Source: Haemonchus contortus
Lineage: Eukaryota > Nematoda > Chromadorea > Rhabditida > Trichostrongylidae
Length of the DNA stretch: 64,000 bases
Reading direction: 5' to 3'
NCBI GenBank assembly: GCA_000469685.2
Contig: LS997565.1
Span: 4,552,005-4,616,004, forward strand
Numbering within the stretch: the stretch's first letter is position 1; the number at the start of each line of letters is the position of its first letter. This document shows, piece after piece, positions 9,472 to 21,005 of the stretch. A model generated the notes under the pieces. The model was not told the DNA's origin. It made no database searches and saw only the letters and a program-made list of their open reading frames with translations. The position numbers and the translations under genes were made by a program.

Positions 9472-11669
9472 ATGTCGTCAAAGCCAGACGGTCCTTTCCA
9501 AGCTGCAGTGTATAGTATTTCTGCGATCTCGCTGTTGAGTAATTCAGTACTTCTCTACGTATATATTTGGTGCCCCTTGAATCGAATTAAGTCCTACAAG
9601 TACTTTTTCCTGTTGACTATCCTACAAGACGTCATCTATTCAGTCACATTTGCTTTAAATATACCGGTAAGCGGTTTGATATTCGACATTTGATACTTGG
9701 AGTAATGAATGATCTGGAATGATAAAATAGATCGCTGATTCTTGATAGTCACGAGTTCATTGAAAATTTTTAGCAAGTCATATCACAACACAGTATTTTA
9801 CTACTTCTCGGTACTGGAATAGTTAATGAACGATCAGTTTCATTTACTTTAATCCTTTTATATGGTATGGTATTTTTTGTATCGACTCTTTCGGTAACAA
9901 ATAGCTTCATATATCGTTATTTACATCTGTGCAGGTACAAAACGTTAAAATAATGCAGTATAATCCGCATTTTGCCAAAAAACTTATCTTTAGGAACGAA
10001 TTCGTTCAAAGAGTATCCTCAAAGCAGTTTATTTTGATTGGTTGTTTGCTCAACATGATCATCTTGGGGAACGTTTTCTATGTTCTCCATGTGGCAATAT
10101 TACCTGGTGAACGTTTCGTTGATTTCGTTACAAAAACCGTTATCGTCGATGGTATTGATATGAGTCGAGCCGCATTTTTCGGATTTTCGATGAAGGTGAG
10201 GCGGCTCAAGTCATATGAGTTCTAGTAACCATAGTCAAAGTTCATTATTCCTTAGCAGTATTTTCATGAAACTCTAGCCTTAACCCCGGTCGAATTCGGT
10301 GAGTAAATTTTGCCAATGTCTTGGAGTGGGGTGATGGCACATAGAGTCGCTCCCACTCTTCGCTCGGTACAAGCAGTTCATCGATCCTGACGTAGCCTAG
10401 AACTGAATCTTTTGTGCCATACTTCACCAGAAAGTCAAAAATGCCCCAGTAGACAGAACAACCCATACACCCAATCGGTCGAATTCCGCAAAATTCGGTT
10501 GAAGTGGATGTATCCGAATAACATCTATTGTTGTATTTAGTCTAAACGCAGGTCGAAAACGTGGCCATTTTAGCGAGGTAATGATCAGTTTTCATTCTTC
10601 CAATTGACTTGGTAGATAATATTAAAGAATATGAGAAACGTCATTCCTAGCCCTTATAAAATGGAAAAAGACATCACAAAGCGAAACATTTTGAAATTTG
10701 ATTCTGAGTATCTTTATGCCTGTACTGCTAATTAATTTCCTTTCAGTACTGTATGGAAAGCTTTCGTCTTGCACTGATTATTGAACTGATACTTCTACTG
10801 AGCTTAATTGCTCTCGTAAATGTATTTTGTGCTCTGAAAATCAAATCCTATCTGAAGAATGCCAAACAAACCAGTAACTTTTTATCTCTTCAGCGTCAAA
10901 TGTTTCTCTTATTGCTATTACAGGTGATATTTTAATTTTGCACCTTGCATTTCAGGCATCAAGGTCTTTTAGATGCGTTTGGACAAAGGGCTTGATATTT
11001 GAAATCGCTTCCTACCGGGATCCTTAAAGGCTACGGGGCAACGGCGACAAGGAAACTTCAAGCTCTGACGAATCAGTGGAAATGGTCGGTATCGAATGGC
11101 CAATAGTTACCCAAACTTGACCGTTCTCCATGACGCTTGAAGTAGTAGTATGCCCATTTTTTAACTTCCTTTAATCCTTGTGGAAGCGATATAGAATGGA
11201 ACTTTGGGTCAGGGATTTTGTATGAGGATAGTAAGGGAGGAACAGATGAAGTCCTCCCGATAGGAACAGGCGACGGCAAGGTAGGCAAGGTGAAGCATAT
11301 CCCAGTTTCTTTTTGTTCTCACTCCTAAAGATGCCCACTAGTTCGTGGAAAGGTTCAGTGTATGCAAGGTCGTTGATTGCTTGACATCACTGCTTCCAGG
11401 CTGCTTGTCCGATCGTATTCTTGGTGACACCGTATTGCTTTGCTGTATTTCTACTATTCACTGGTATTGACTCTAACAAAATCATCACAGACGTGCTTTC
11501 GATTCTTCTGGCCGTATATCCGATTTTCAATCCAATTATTATTATTACCTTCATGAAGGAGTACAGAAATTTTATTGCCATCAAACTAAAGCTGTCTAAC
11601 TCACATGGGCAATCCAATATGCCGTTTTTTCTTAGGAATTTCAAAATAGCTAGTGTCCATCTTATATGA
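9472..11669 (+). CDS. Serpentine chemoreceptor (7TM GPCR, Srd/Str type)
   Basis: Five exons give 334 residues: 9472-9666, 9774-9934, 9994-10195, 10747-10923 and 11400-11669, all with GT-AG ends and consistent phases (0, 2, 0, 0). This matches the usual size of nematode Str/Srd receptors, which sit in sensory cilia and couple to G proteins. Diagnostic sequence: NSFIYRYLHLCR at the end of TM3 (the family RY motif), LQRQMFLLLLLQ before TM6, and YPIFNPIIIITFMKEYR in TM7. Asn-Pro in TM7, rather than the Asp-Pro of many Str proteins, leans towards Srd; this subfamily call is tentative. The third exon must be joined through a 59-base intron (9935-9993), because reading straight through meets a stop. 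The gene appears intact. Introns 3 and 4 are about 0.5 kb each and hold no coding sequence I can identify. Confidence 0.8.
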
Positions 11670-11994
11670 AGTAGTTTTTACAGTTTTCCTTCCTTGCTCG
11701 CTTTACTTTTCCAACGTTTTTTCAATATTGATCAAGACAATACAACCTTAATCCCATCTGTAGTGGTATTGAGTAATGATAATTGCAGTAATGTACCACT
11801 TTGTGCAGAGAATTGGATCAGAATTCAAAATCAACACAATTCGAGAGTGTTGCATTTATTTGCTGTTTTTTAGTCTATTAATCTGTTGGTAAAATGAGAT
11901 TTCGAGAAGAAGGAACGTCGAAGCAGATATACTGAACCGAACGAGTTTTATTAATTCAATTTTTGTCAAGCTCGCGCTGTTCAACTACTTAATC
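11670..11994. other. Intergenic, receptor to copy C
   Basis: No feature is supported. The receptor (plus) and copy C (minus) are convergent here. Confidence 0.4.
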
Positions 11995-12011
11995 GACAAT
12001 ATTTTATTGTC
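11995..12011 (-). terminator. Poly(A) signal inside a palindrome, copy C
   Basis: On the minus strand the sequence is GACAATA AAA TATTGTC, a perfect 7-base stem containing AATAAA, beginning about 10 bases after the copy C stop. The same arrangement follows copies D and E. Confidence 0.6.
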
Positions 12012-12020
12012 TGAAGATAA

Positions 12021-13269
12021 TTATCCATAGTAGCAGCAACAACAATAATATCCATAATAATAATAAGAGGTTGGATAGTATCCTCCTAGATAGCAAAACG
12101 TTCCCATCTCTGGATCCATAGGAGGAAGTTTATCCGTAGCCTCTTTGTCCTGAAATATAATAAGTTCTTCCAATGGTTCCCAGGTGAAAAACTGGTACGC
12201 ATTAGGATATCCTAATTATTTTTTTCCACGCGGGTAGGACTCATCACTTATTGATTCGGTATACAGAAGTGAATGGAGCTCATTTAATTCGCCAAATACA
12301 AAGAGAGAATCAGATGCTTTTGAGCAGACAAAGTTATAATTTCAAATCCTTCTATATCTAATTTGCTAACGAAGGGGTGTGGATACGTTAACGTGTGTAT
12401 AAGGACGGGTGTAGGTCGGAGTGCGTGTGCGTATATTGGACCAGAGCTTATGACTATCACTGCTCTGGACTGGAACTTTGACGTTCGGGAAGAATACATC
12501 TCAAACTTTCCTCTATCGGCCCACGTCAACTAACTGCAATCATTGATGACGGGTAATGGGAAGTGATATCAACTGATATAGGTAGATAAAGATGAGGAGA
12601 GAAAAGCGACTAATTGTAAGTTCTTGTCTTCAGGAGAACCTTGACACTCTGGTGAAGAGTGAAAAAAGATTATAGATTATTGGTGAAGGGAGTGTCAACA
12701 GCTAATGAAGGCTCATGGTGAGCCTTAAAATGCTCAACTTACTTACCATTTAGTCCCTCTCGAATAAACGGCTAGCCCTGCATCTCGAGAATTTGAAGCG
12801 GCGCGTGTGGATGGTTAATGTCAGAAAAAATGATTTCTGTTTCGAGTCGTCCCCTACAGTATCGTAGTATGTGGGCAAGATTTCGTTAGCTCATGGTGTG
12901 CTTATCAGTTAAAGGCTTCAATATATTTGCGATTTAGACTGAAGCGTTCAAGGAGAGACTGGGGGACCTAGCAGGTCCCTCAGAAATTACCGTGCGTTTT
13001 CACCTCTTCCAGAAGAAATGAATTAAATCGAAGAGAACCACAGCAAACTAGTGCTTAATCAATTTGTTTGATCTTAGGTACTGTGATAGCATTACTTCTG
13101 GATCTTTTGCTGGGGTAATGCTGTTTTGCGAACTGAATCCCTGAAAAGGTTCTTCCACACATACCAATTTGGGTGGCCCTTGTCTTTTTTCATTTGAAGT
13201 CTCTCGCCCTGTATTCGGAGCTGCTGCAGCTGTAATGACAAGAGCCAACAGGATGTAAGCCAAAAACAT
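12021..13269 (-). CDS. Gly/Tyr/Cys-rich small secreted protein, copy C
   Basis: Two exons: 13269-13165 (35 residues, signal MFLAYILLALVITAAAA plus a polar segment, donor GTATGT) and 12149-12021 (42 residues, acceptor TTTCAG), phase 0, 77 residues. Exon 2 begins DKEATDKLPPMDPEMGTFC, then a Tyr-rich stretch and a run of four Cys before YYG and TAA. The shared N-terminal motif places it in the family with D, E and F. The Cys run suggests disulfide pairing or metal binding, but that is inference. The role is unknown. The start codon directly abuts a TTTCAG acceptor, suggesting either spliced-leader addition at the ATG or an untranslated upstream exon. Confidence 0.75.
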
Positions 13270-14498
13270 CTGAAATGAATAAGGTGTTAGCAAAAGCCGG
13301 ATTTGGTCACCGTCATACCAGCTGACGGGTGCACACAACTATCGATCAATCCCTGGAGAGAAGTATAGAGCGGCTTTAGAGAGTTGAACCTCTTGCTGAA
13401 AGACCGTACTACCCCCATTTGAGCGGGATGTTTTCTATCGAGGCTACGCTCAAAAACTTTCTACTGTAACAAGGAAAGCAATTTTTAAATTTACAAAACT
13501 CGGAACTAGTAATCAGGTACTCCTGGTTGACTGAAGAGAATATATGGGCATATAGTCCGATTACTTTGAAAGCTGGGAAAATTGGGAAAGTCGAGCTGGA
13601 TGGCTATGGCTATCGCCCTCGAAATTTATACACTCCCACATTGTTTGCACGTACCATGCCGTAGCTCAGACGCCAAAAAATCCAGAACAAAGACAGTACT
13701 GGAAGACGAGGTAGGGTGTCAGTCTGCCCTGCACGCCACCACTTGGATCCACTGACTACACAGCTTCGTTTATGCAATGGCAAATCTTTTCTTATTTACC
13801 AAAATCGTTTCTTCTATGTAGCCGAATGGGGAAAAATCTCTCAAGAATTTGATAGAATTCGATGTTCTTATTAACGCTGCTAATCTTCTGCAGTATGAGA
13901 GGCGATAGTCTCCTGAAGTCTGCTATTTGTCCGTGAAGTTTTGGCTGGGGCGGGGTTTAAACGCCTTCGACTGTACGGGCAGCCCAAGAAGGCGTTGTTT
14001 ATCCCTTTCTCTACCGTAACCATAAACCATAACTATGTGACTATTACTATCTTAGTTGGTCTCTCTTAAGGACCGTACTCGGGAGCACATTTTGCTGTTC
14101 AGGGTGAATGGAGATGTTCCTGACAACGATAGGTATTCTTGCGAAAGGCCACTCTCAAATCGTTGATCAGGCAGTGAAGTTGAGGTTGGGCAGATTGTAA
14201 TACTATTGGGTTTCTCTGAATATTTGATCGTCTCATTGTACTTTTTTGATTTTTCCATTGCTTCTTTTTGGTCATTTTCAATTGGCTAAGGCTGGGGTAT
14301 TTTCACTTAGAAATTCTGTGAATTGCCATGCTGTTCGGACCAACTTTTATCGGTCTGTTACTTGCTCTTATGATCCAACATTTCGCTCATATTTAAAGAC
14401 ACATTTGTCATTCAATCTGGAAAAAAAAAGTTTTTTCAGCTCTATTTATATTCTCACTTTTTTCCGCGTATTATCAATTTTGCGGTGTCCTCATGGTC
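13270..14498. other. Intergenic, copy C to copy D
   Basis: No coding sequence is supported. Short frames at 14052-14281 on the minus strand are Lys/Asn-rich low-complexity readings without family features. Confidence 0.4.
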
Positions 14499-14516
14499 GA
14501 CAACAGCTTTATTGTC
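14499..14516 (-). terminator. Poly(A) signal in imperfect palindrome, copy D
   Basis: GACAATA AAGC TGTTGTC on the minus strand, about 10 bases after the copy D stop, contains AATAAA. One arm position is a G-T type mismatch compared with copies C and E. Confidence 0.55.
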
Positions 14517-14525
14517 TGAAGGAAA

Positions 14526-15168
14526 CTACAAAAGCCATCCAAGCAGTCCTACTAATGGTGAAAGTAATCCTCCTAGGGGTGAATAATATCCATAATTCCC
14601 ATAGTAAGGATAACAATATGGGTTGTATCCTCCAAAAATGCAAAACGTCCCTTTCTGTGGATCCATGGGAGGAAGCTTATCTGTTGCTTCCTTGTCCTGA
14701 AACATTGATTATTTCTACATCAATAATGTATCACGTAGCGTTTACATTTGTGAAAACTGAAATATTTGCCTGAAATTCCGAATCTTTATAATTTTTTTTT
14801 GCTGCAGAGGAAGAAATCAGAAATCAGGTGCCTCCCATCACTGGTCAGAGCTTTGATCACCTTCCTCACAAAAACGCTGGGCAATTGTTCAGGATCGGAG
14901 GGATTTAGGCATCGAGTGCTTTGATTAATCAATTAATGAGATGTATGGAGACTCAATTTGGGCATTTAATTCATTTTCGAGCATTGAATTTCTATTTTTT
15001 TGGCCCTTGCGCCTAATCGTGCAGTGTTTTCAAGAAACGCTCTTGGGAATCTTCTCAATTCGATCAATCAAGCCTTTTTGAACATACCATTTCGGGACCA
15101 TCTTGCTCTTTCTTTGGAGCCGCTGCTACTGAAATAGCAAGAACCAGCAGGAAATATACTGAATGCAT
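14526..15168 (-). CDS. Gly/Tyr-rich small secreted protein, copy D
   Basis: Exons 15168-15088 (27 residues, signal MHSVYFLLVLAISVAAA then PKKEQDGPEM, donor GTATGT) and 14696-14526 (56 residues, acceptor TTTCAG), phase 0, 83 residues. Exon 2 begins DKEATDKLPPMDPQKGTFC, followed by GGYNPYCYPYYGNYGYYSP and a hydrophobic Leu/Gly tail ending LVGLLGWLL. Copy E has the same tail type (ALLGRLL) and near-identical exon 2 start, so D and E are the closest pair in the window. It is predicted to be secreted; the hydrophobic terminus could mediate membrane or self association, which is inference. The start is fixed by the TTTCAG acceptor directly before ATG. Confidence 0.75.
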
Positions 15169-16238
15169 CTGAAATAAACGAAGTGCGGGGAAAAGCCGAG
15201 CTCAATCACAAATTCGAAGTGATGGAGACTATTCACAATGAGTAAGCACTGCCTAGAGGTAATACAGCAGAATTCTTGAAAGAAAACTTTTTTGATAAGG
15301 GGAACTTGGGCGAAAATTCTCAGTGCTCCTTGGAAGGCTTCCTCTACGAGCAGAAAGGAAGACCATTCTGAATTTCAACGCTAGATACAATTTTTTTGGA
15401 CAAAGTCTGAAGTTGGTGTCGCTAGGAAATGAGCTGTATTGACGAAATTAGAGCTGAACGTAATGATTATGGCCATTGCCGTCTGATTTTTATACCTTTT
15501 AAGAGTATTTGAACTCACCTTTACCATGTGTCTCGCAGGTCCAGTGCCTCTCTAAAGAACGAGGATCTGATTTTATTTAATCAGGGAGTCTGATGTCATT
15601 TGCATTACTGTATGGTCCAAATAAAGGGTAAACGTGACGTGTTTTCTTTGGACTATTTTATATATTGCACTCCAATTTAATAAAATATAGAGTAGTTCAG
15701 AGTTTCACGTTATTCACTGTCGGTGAAAACCGGGGAAGTCAGCCTATCTGAGAAATTCGCTTTATGGACATTGGTACTGGAAGTCTGCGTCCAAACTGGT
15801 AGGCTTGAGCGTCTGTTGCCTTACAGCTTAGCATTCATTTTTCGGAATAATTTCATAACGATTTTTCGTGTGAACCAGCAAACCCGCAGACTTTGCGAGT
15901 TTTTACGTTTTTATTTCTAGCCGCTCTCAAATTTGATGTTTGCTGATCCTGGACAAATTCGATTGTTTTTGGAATGGCACATTCAATCTGTGTTTGAATT
16001 CAAAGAAGAAAAATAGATATTGTTTGATATGTGGTCAGTGTCATCTATGGGGATATGTATGATGCCTAATCTTTATGTAAATGTGAAGGTATTCGCTGAT
16101 TATCCACATCAGATGTGAATAAAGATCTCCCATAACTTGATTTTCATGTGGGAAAATGTCGGAAGTAATGGCGTCCTCTAATAATGGCAATTCCAGGCAG
16201 AACCTTATCGAACACTCTTGTTTTGTGCCCTTTCCACC
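15169..16238. other. Intergenic upstream of copy D
   Basis: No gene is supported. The frame at 15723-15920 (plus) shows no signal peptide, motif or paired exon. Confidence 0.4.
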
Positions 16239-16631
16239 AAAACCAGGAAGATATTCGTTGGCCGGAATTCGAATGAAATTGATTTTATCAATTTGGTACC
16301 TTCCGAACGACTTACGTTTTCTCTAATTTATTTTTCAACTTTTGTTTGGTTTTTTCAAACTCTTATGTATACTGACGTTCTGTAGAGGGAAAGAGTCACC
16401 TGGTTTTGATTTAATTCAAATTTACCATCCACATTTCTTAGAGTGGTAACTTCAATATCGGGAACCGAAATAAACCACTTTGGACCTTAAGCGGTTCATT
16501 TCGGTTCCCGATATTGGAGCTTTTTTAGTTTTCAATTTTAAATTAGAGAAAACATAAGTCGTTTGGAAGGTTAACAAATTGATAAAATGAATTCCATTCA
16601 AATTCCGGCCAACGAATATCTTCCTGGTTTT
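16239..16631. mobile_element. Foldback (long inverted-repeat) element, ~390 bp
   Basis: The left arm runs inward from AAAACCAGGAAGATATTCGT through TTATCAATTTG and the AACGACTTACGTTTTCTCT region. The right arm carries the inverted copy, ending ATCTTCCTGGTTTT. The innermost arms, AATATCGGGAACCGAAATAA (16454-16473) and the inverted copy at about 16492-16515, leave only a 15-base loop. There is no coding capacity. The structure is that of a non-autonomous snapback DNA transposon. Confidence 0.75.
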
Positions 16632-16789
16632 AGTTTAGTTTAGTCAAAGTTTTTATAGCAAATTATAACGATCAAGGTAAGGGAACTGTAGTACTGTATT
16701 GTCTGACATGGTGAATGTGCTTGATATATAAGTTGTGAGAGTGGACGCACAATCTTCTGCTGTCATCCATAGACAGAGAGGACCCGTGT

Positions 16790-17360
16790 CCGTCAAGCTT
16801 GCCGTTTCAGTCACTGGCGACCACAAGGTCTATGCGGCTGGAATGCCTCTGTCGATGGGTTTGGTAGTTGTTTCCAGCGCCAGTCTTTGATTATTGGTTT
16901 CTATGAACTTTCCGGAAGTGGCCTTCATAGAACAACTCGAAGAACAATCAACCAGACTTCCCCCTTTGATCGATGCGACAGTAAATTGTTCTCTGACCTA
17001 TACCACTTTCTCCAGGGAGTTCCTATGCGCGTAACCCAGATCATCTGTTTCAAGAAGAATTCGAGCATTAGAGTTCATGCACTTTAAGATTTGACGAGTA
17101 AAAATGCAGTCAGTGATCAAGATAATGTCTTTCATAGGCACTCTCGACGTAGCGGGTAGGCGAAAGATCGGTGGTCGCATCGATGAAGAACTGCAAGACT
17201 GTTCTTTGTTCCCACGTCCGGTAGGTTTGAGATTGGCAGGAAAAAAACGGCACTGAAAAGAAGTCTGAAACTGTCGACGCAGGTAATCCGCCTGTCTAAC
17301 GATTTTCGTCGTCTATTCAATTTTATCGCCAGTGGTTGATAAAGCTCAACAGAATAGGTT
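16790..17360 (+). repeat. Diverged repeat unit 1 (paired with 23.5-24.1 kb)
   Basis: Several blocks match 23540-24115 in the same order and orientation: CTGTCGA then TTGTTTC, ACTTTCCGGA with AGAACAACTC, TTTGATCGATG, and a frame reading FYRQWLI. Frames are broken, so it looks like an old duplicated gene fragment or an interspersed repeat. I do not recognise the encoded protein. Confidence 0.4.
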
Positions 17361-18434
17361 CTCCTCTGTCTTTGGCCCAGACCAGAGTGTGTAGGTCCAC
17401 ACTCGCAACATATTGTGCTATCTCTCGAAATATATTCGATATGGCAAGTGCGGCCGAACTAGAATACTTTTACTCTTATGTTGTAAAGTTTTGTAATAAT
17501 TCAGGTTGTCAGCGGTGTCGAAAGGTTATCTATCGATCAGATTTTTGATAGCATCAATGTAATCAATGAAAGCAGTACTTTTGTGTGTCATTGCTCCCTG
17601 CCTCAAAGTTTTTGATTTCCGTAAAATTCAATGTCAGGTTCACCACAGATGCAAACTAGACTGTCGTCCCCTTTTACATCCCTCGACATCTTCTGTGCAA
17701 GGTCGGGAAAAATAGTTTCATGTCTGGAATGGACAGTTCCATAATCGAGCAACATTAGTCCCCAAGGTCTAAAAGGGTCGAGGATACCAAAGCCGTGCGT
17801 ACGAGGTAGCCTTTCATACGTGGTGCTTAGTTCATAACTTGTTCCTAGAATACGGCTTAGAGATCGGTAAGCAGTCGAAATGGGTGAGTACATAATAGCT
17901 CGACATGAAAATACGGTCATTGGCCAGCATTGGGCGGAGCTTGCACAATGTAGGCGGAGTGGTGAAACGGTGGAAAAATAAATATTTCGTTCCAAATATG
18001 TTCCGGGGTCGGAATGGCTGCCAGTGTATAGCCTACGCTGTTTGACTATGGCAACAGCATTGTTAAGGACGGTCTGAGTCGTACTGTGTGAAAATTTTCT
18101 TTCCAAGGATTTTAAGGAAATCCGTTATCAGTGGGAATGCATGAAATTTCAAGTTTTCTGCAGTTTCTATTTTTAAGAAAACAGTAATTCATAATATTGT
18201 GCCACTTTTCGAACGATCATCAAAATAGAGCGAGATTTCTTGGGATAATGGGTCTCACAGAAGTCTCTTCCCCAGGCTGTCCATGCACATTGTCGGAGAT
18301 AAAGGACACCTTCCAGCCAGTCTACAAGAAGAGAGTTCAAGGCTTATGAGTTTGCACGGTTGACAATATTGCAATTCATTCCAATCTCTCTCTCTCTTGA
18401 TTTTTCAAGCCATATGTACCACTTTTGCTTCGTC
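17361..18434. other. Intergenic, possible gene relic
   Basis: A 167-codon open frame lies at 17603-18106 (minus), unusually long for this region, but it has no recognisable motif, signal peptide or splice partners. The opposite strand is broken by stops. It may be a chance frame or an old mobile-element fragment. Confidence 0.25.
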
Positions 18435-18452
18435 GACAATAGTTTTATTGTC
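18435..18452 (-). terminator. Poly(A) signal inside a palindrome, copy E
   Basis: GACAATA AAAC TATTGTC on the minus strand has perfect 7-base arms enclosing AATAAA, located about 17 bases after the copy E stop. Confidence 0.6.
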
Positions 18453-18468
18453 TAAGCTAATAAAGTAG

Positions 18469-19607
18469 TTACAATAGCCGTCCAAGTAGTGCTGCTATGG
18501 GAGAGTAATATGCGCACCCATAACAAGGATAAAAGTAATTATAATATGGATAGTATCCAGCAGGATAATAATAGTTGTAATATGGATAGTATCCTCCACA
18601 CACGCAAAAAGTTCCTTTTTGTGGATCCATGGGTGGAAGTTTATCAGTAGCCTCCTTGTCCTGAAACAATCAAAGTTCTTCGACAAGCATCTGTAATGAT
18701 CATTCGCCAAGGCGGTGACATACACCGAGAAGTATTTATTCAACGTTATTTATATTTATTTGAGTAATATATTTAACTTGATAGGGAGGACCTCAAAAGG
18801 GTAACCTTCCCATCATACTTGCATCTGTAGGCAAGGCTGGGATTGACTTCGTTCATGAAACCTACCCTACCCTTCATTTTTTACTTTGATTCAACTTTTG
18901 GACCCGGCAACATCTGAGCCTTTAAGAGAATCTGCTACTCCTCCAGAGCATTGTAGAATTATCAACATTCAGTTATCTCCATCCTCTTGTTTTATCTTGA
19001 CCTATCCTAAGAGGTAAGGAATACTTCATGTCTGAGAGTGTCACAGTGACAGTGTGAAAATGTTGTTAACCTTTTTGAAATCTTCACAGTTTGCATTTAA
19101 GGTGACCAAGAAACTGCTTTGACTCTTAAGGGCATCAAACCCTGTGAATCATAAGAAGTTTTGATTCTTTCTGAATAGAAATGGAAAGAACTGGTCAGTA
19201 CCGGAGGAGTTTGAATTGAGAGCTAGACTGATTTGGATGCGAAGATCTACTGATGTTAACAAAATGAAATTTTCGGCTAGTCGTTCAGTCCGTACCACTT
19301 CCTCCCCTGCTTATTGCTTTTAGCCCTTCCTACATTCATAAGTACAGTGGCATAGCAAGCATTCGTCTTGGTCGAGGACCTAAGATGAAGATCAGGAATC
19401 TTCCCAAGGCCAACTTCAACTTCACGGCATGAAATTCATCCAGTAGGATATGCTTGCAACTAAGGAGAAATGTGTAGACTCTCCTGTAGTGCTGACCCCC
19501 TATCCATAACGACTGTGAAGTGAACGTACCATCACAGGAGTGCCTTGTTTTTTATTCTCTGCTGCAATTGAAATAGCAAGAATTGGCAAGGTATATATTA
19601 AATACAT
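18469..19607 (-). CDS. Gly/Tyr-rich small secreted protein, copy E
   Basis: Exons 19607-19530 (26 residues, signal MYLIYTLPILAISIAA then a Lys/Gln-rich stub, donor GTACGT) and 18660-18469 (63 residues, acceptor TTTCAG), phase 0, 89 residues. Exon 2 opens DKEATDKLPPMDPQKGTFC, then GGYYPYYNYYYP and a second similar Tyr/Asn/Pro block, so the tail contains an internal near-duplication (PYYNYYYP / PYYNYFYP). It ends SPIAALLGRLL like copy D. It is predicted to be a secreted structural or defence peptide; neither can be decided from sequence. The intron is 869 bases with no other coding content. Confidence 0.75.
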
Positions 19608-20790
19608 CTGAAATAATTAAATTTCCAAAAAATCCTGATTTATTTGTTGCCGCTCTGATCAATCGATATGGGCAATGAACTCAATCAAAGGCTGAATGGA
19701 GCGGTACCGACAGCCGACTCTTGCAGCATTAAATTCTTCCGTAACTGAGGAAACTACTAAATCCTTTTAATTAAATAGTATTTAATATTTACATTTCTTC
19801 GTCAGGGCGAATAAGGCGGCACTTTTTGCATCTCCCTGGGTTGTAACTGGCATTTGAAGAAACCGAGGTTGATAGTCGTAGAACTTATCGGTGCTGAGGA
19901 AACAAGAATAATTTACATAGGAAAAAGTAAACGTACTGGTTCTAGAGGTTGCCTTCAGATTTTTATACAACCGTGCATTATTTGTAGTGACGTTCCGTGT
20001 CAGTCACCTATAAAAAATTTGAAACAAAGACCTCCAAATGTGAGGTGGTGTATCCAGCAGAGAAACGCAATGTGGATGGGAATCCATCAAAATTAGATAC
20101 CTAATCACAACGATTTAGAGTTTTTTGCTGGATTCAAGATCTCTTTTGAGAAGACGTCTCCCCTAACCTGGTTTCACGTCAAGAATCGCGGCAATCGCTT
20201 TCTTCTACACCATGGTAGTTTGCTTTGTGAAGGTGTGGCCGAAAATTTTTTTGCAGAGATAGTTAATGATTTGATTGATTGGCCGCGTTGTGTCGTTGTG
20301 GGGTACACTTTGTCCTGTACACTCTGCCCCACCAATGATAGAAAAATGTGACTTCTAGCACCAATTGAAACTGATGAAGTTGAAGCCTCGATTTTCAATA
20401 AGCTGCTGTAAGTGATTTTTCCATAGTTCCGTTATCGAATGTTTCTGAGAAGGCGTCGATAGGTTGGAAAACTGTTTACAATGTTAGTCTTTAATTTTCG
20501 ATTTCACTGGACTTTCGACATCACCAACACAGCTCGAGGAGCAGACGAACCCCAGACCAATTGCGCTAGTCCCTTCCATCGGAGCAACCATCAGTTTATC
20601 CCAAAGCTTCCATCCCTTTTAACATGAGCACTGCTTTCGGGTAACAACTTCATCGCAACCGAGTGTCATCCATAAAACCAACAATGGGGTTACTAGTAAG
20701 TTTTAGAATAATTTCCCAGTGTCGATTCGTAGACCAACAGGGGCCAGTTTTTCTGGTCCATGCCACCTTCAGTCCATTGCACACCTCTTG
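19608..20790. other. Intergenic, copy E to repeat
   Basis: No gene is supported. Only short frames on either strand, without motifs. Confidence 0.4.
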
Positions 20791-21005
20791 CGCGGCTGTC
20801 GCGGACCATTTGCCTCATTATACAGTTCTAGCGTTCTTCATACAGCTCAATCAATATGCGATTATTACTTGTGGCATGATTCCACTGTTAGTTCTTTTGT
20901 TCCTGAATTTCTTACCTGCTACTGCACTCCAACAGAATCCTTCGCGCGCGGTGTCCTCTCGCCGCGACGCGACAACTTCGTTCCTTCTGCACCACACCCG
21001 TCAAT
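20791..21005 (+). repeat. Interspersed repeat, copy 1 (paired with 52.3 kb)
   Basis: About 210 bases starting at GCGCGGCTGTCGCGGAC match 52327-52545 at high identity in the same orientation. Shared blocks include TTCTAGCGTTCTTCATA, ATGCGATTATTA, CTAGTTCTTTTGTTCCT-like text, TTCGCGCGCGG and CGACAACTTCGTTCCT. Both copies end near a CACCACACCC block. It is probably part of a non-autonomous transposon. Confidence 0.6.

Noticed and set aside
9929..10225. Separate ORF starting inside the chemoreceptor
   Set aside because: It is exon 3 of the receptor plus intron sequence on both sides; the upstream part is removed as a 59-base intron.
17603..18106. 167-codon minus-strand frame as a gene
   Set aside because: No signal peptide, domain or splice partners; Ser/Arg/Leu composition is typical of a chance frame.
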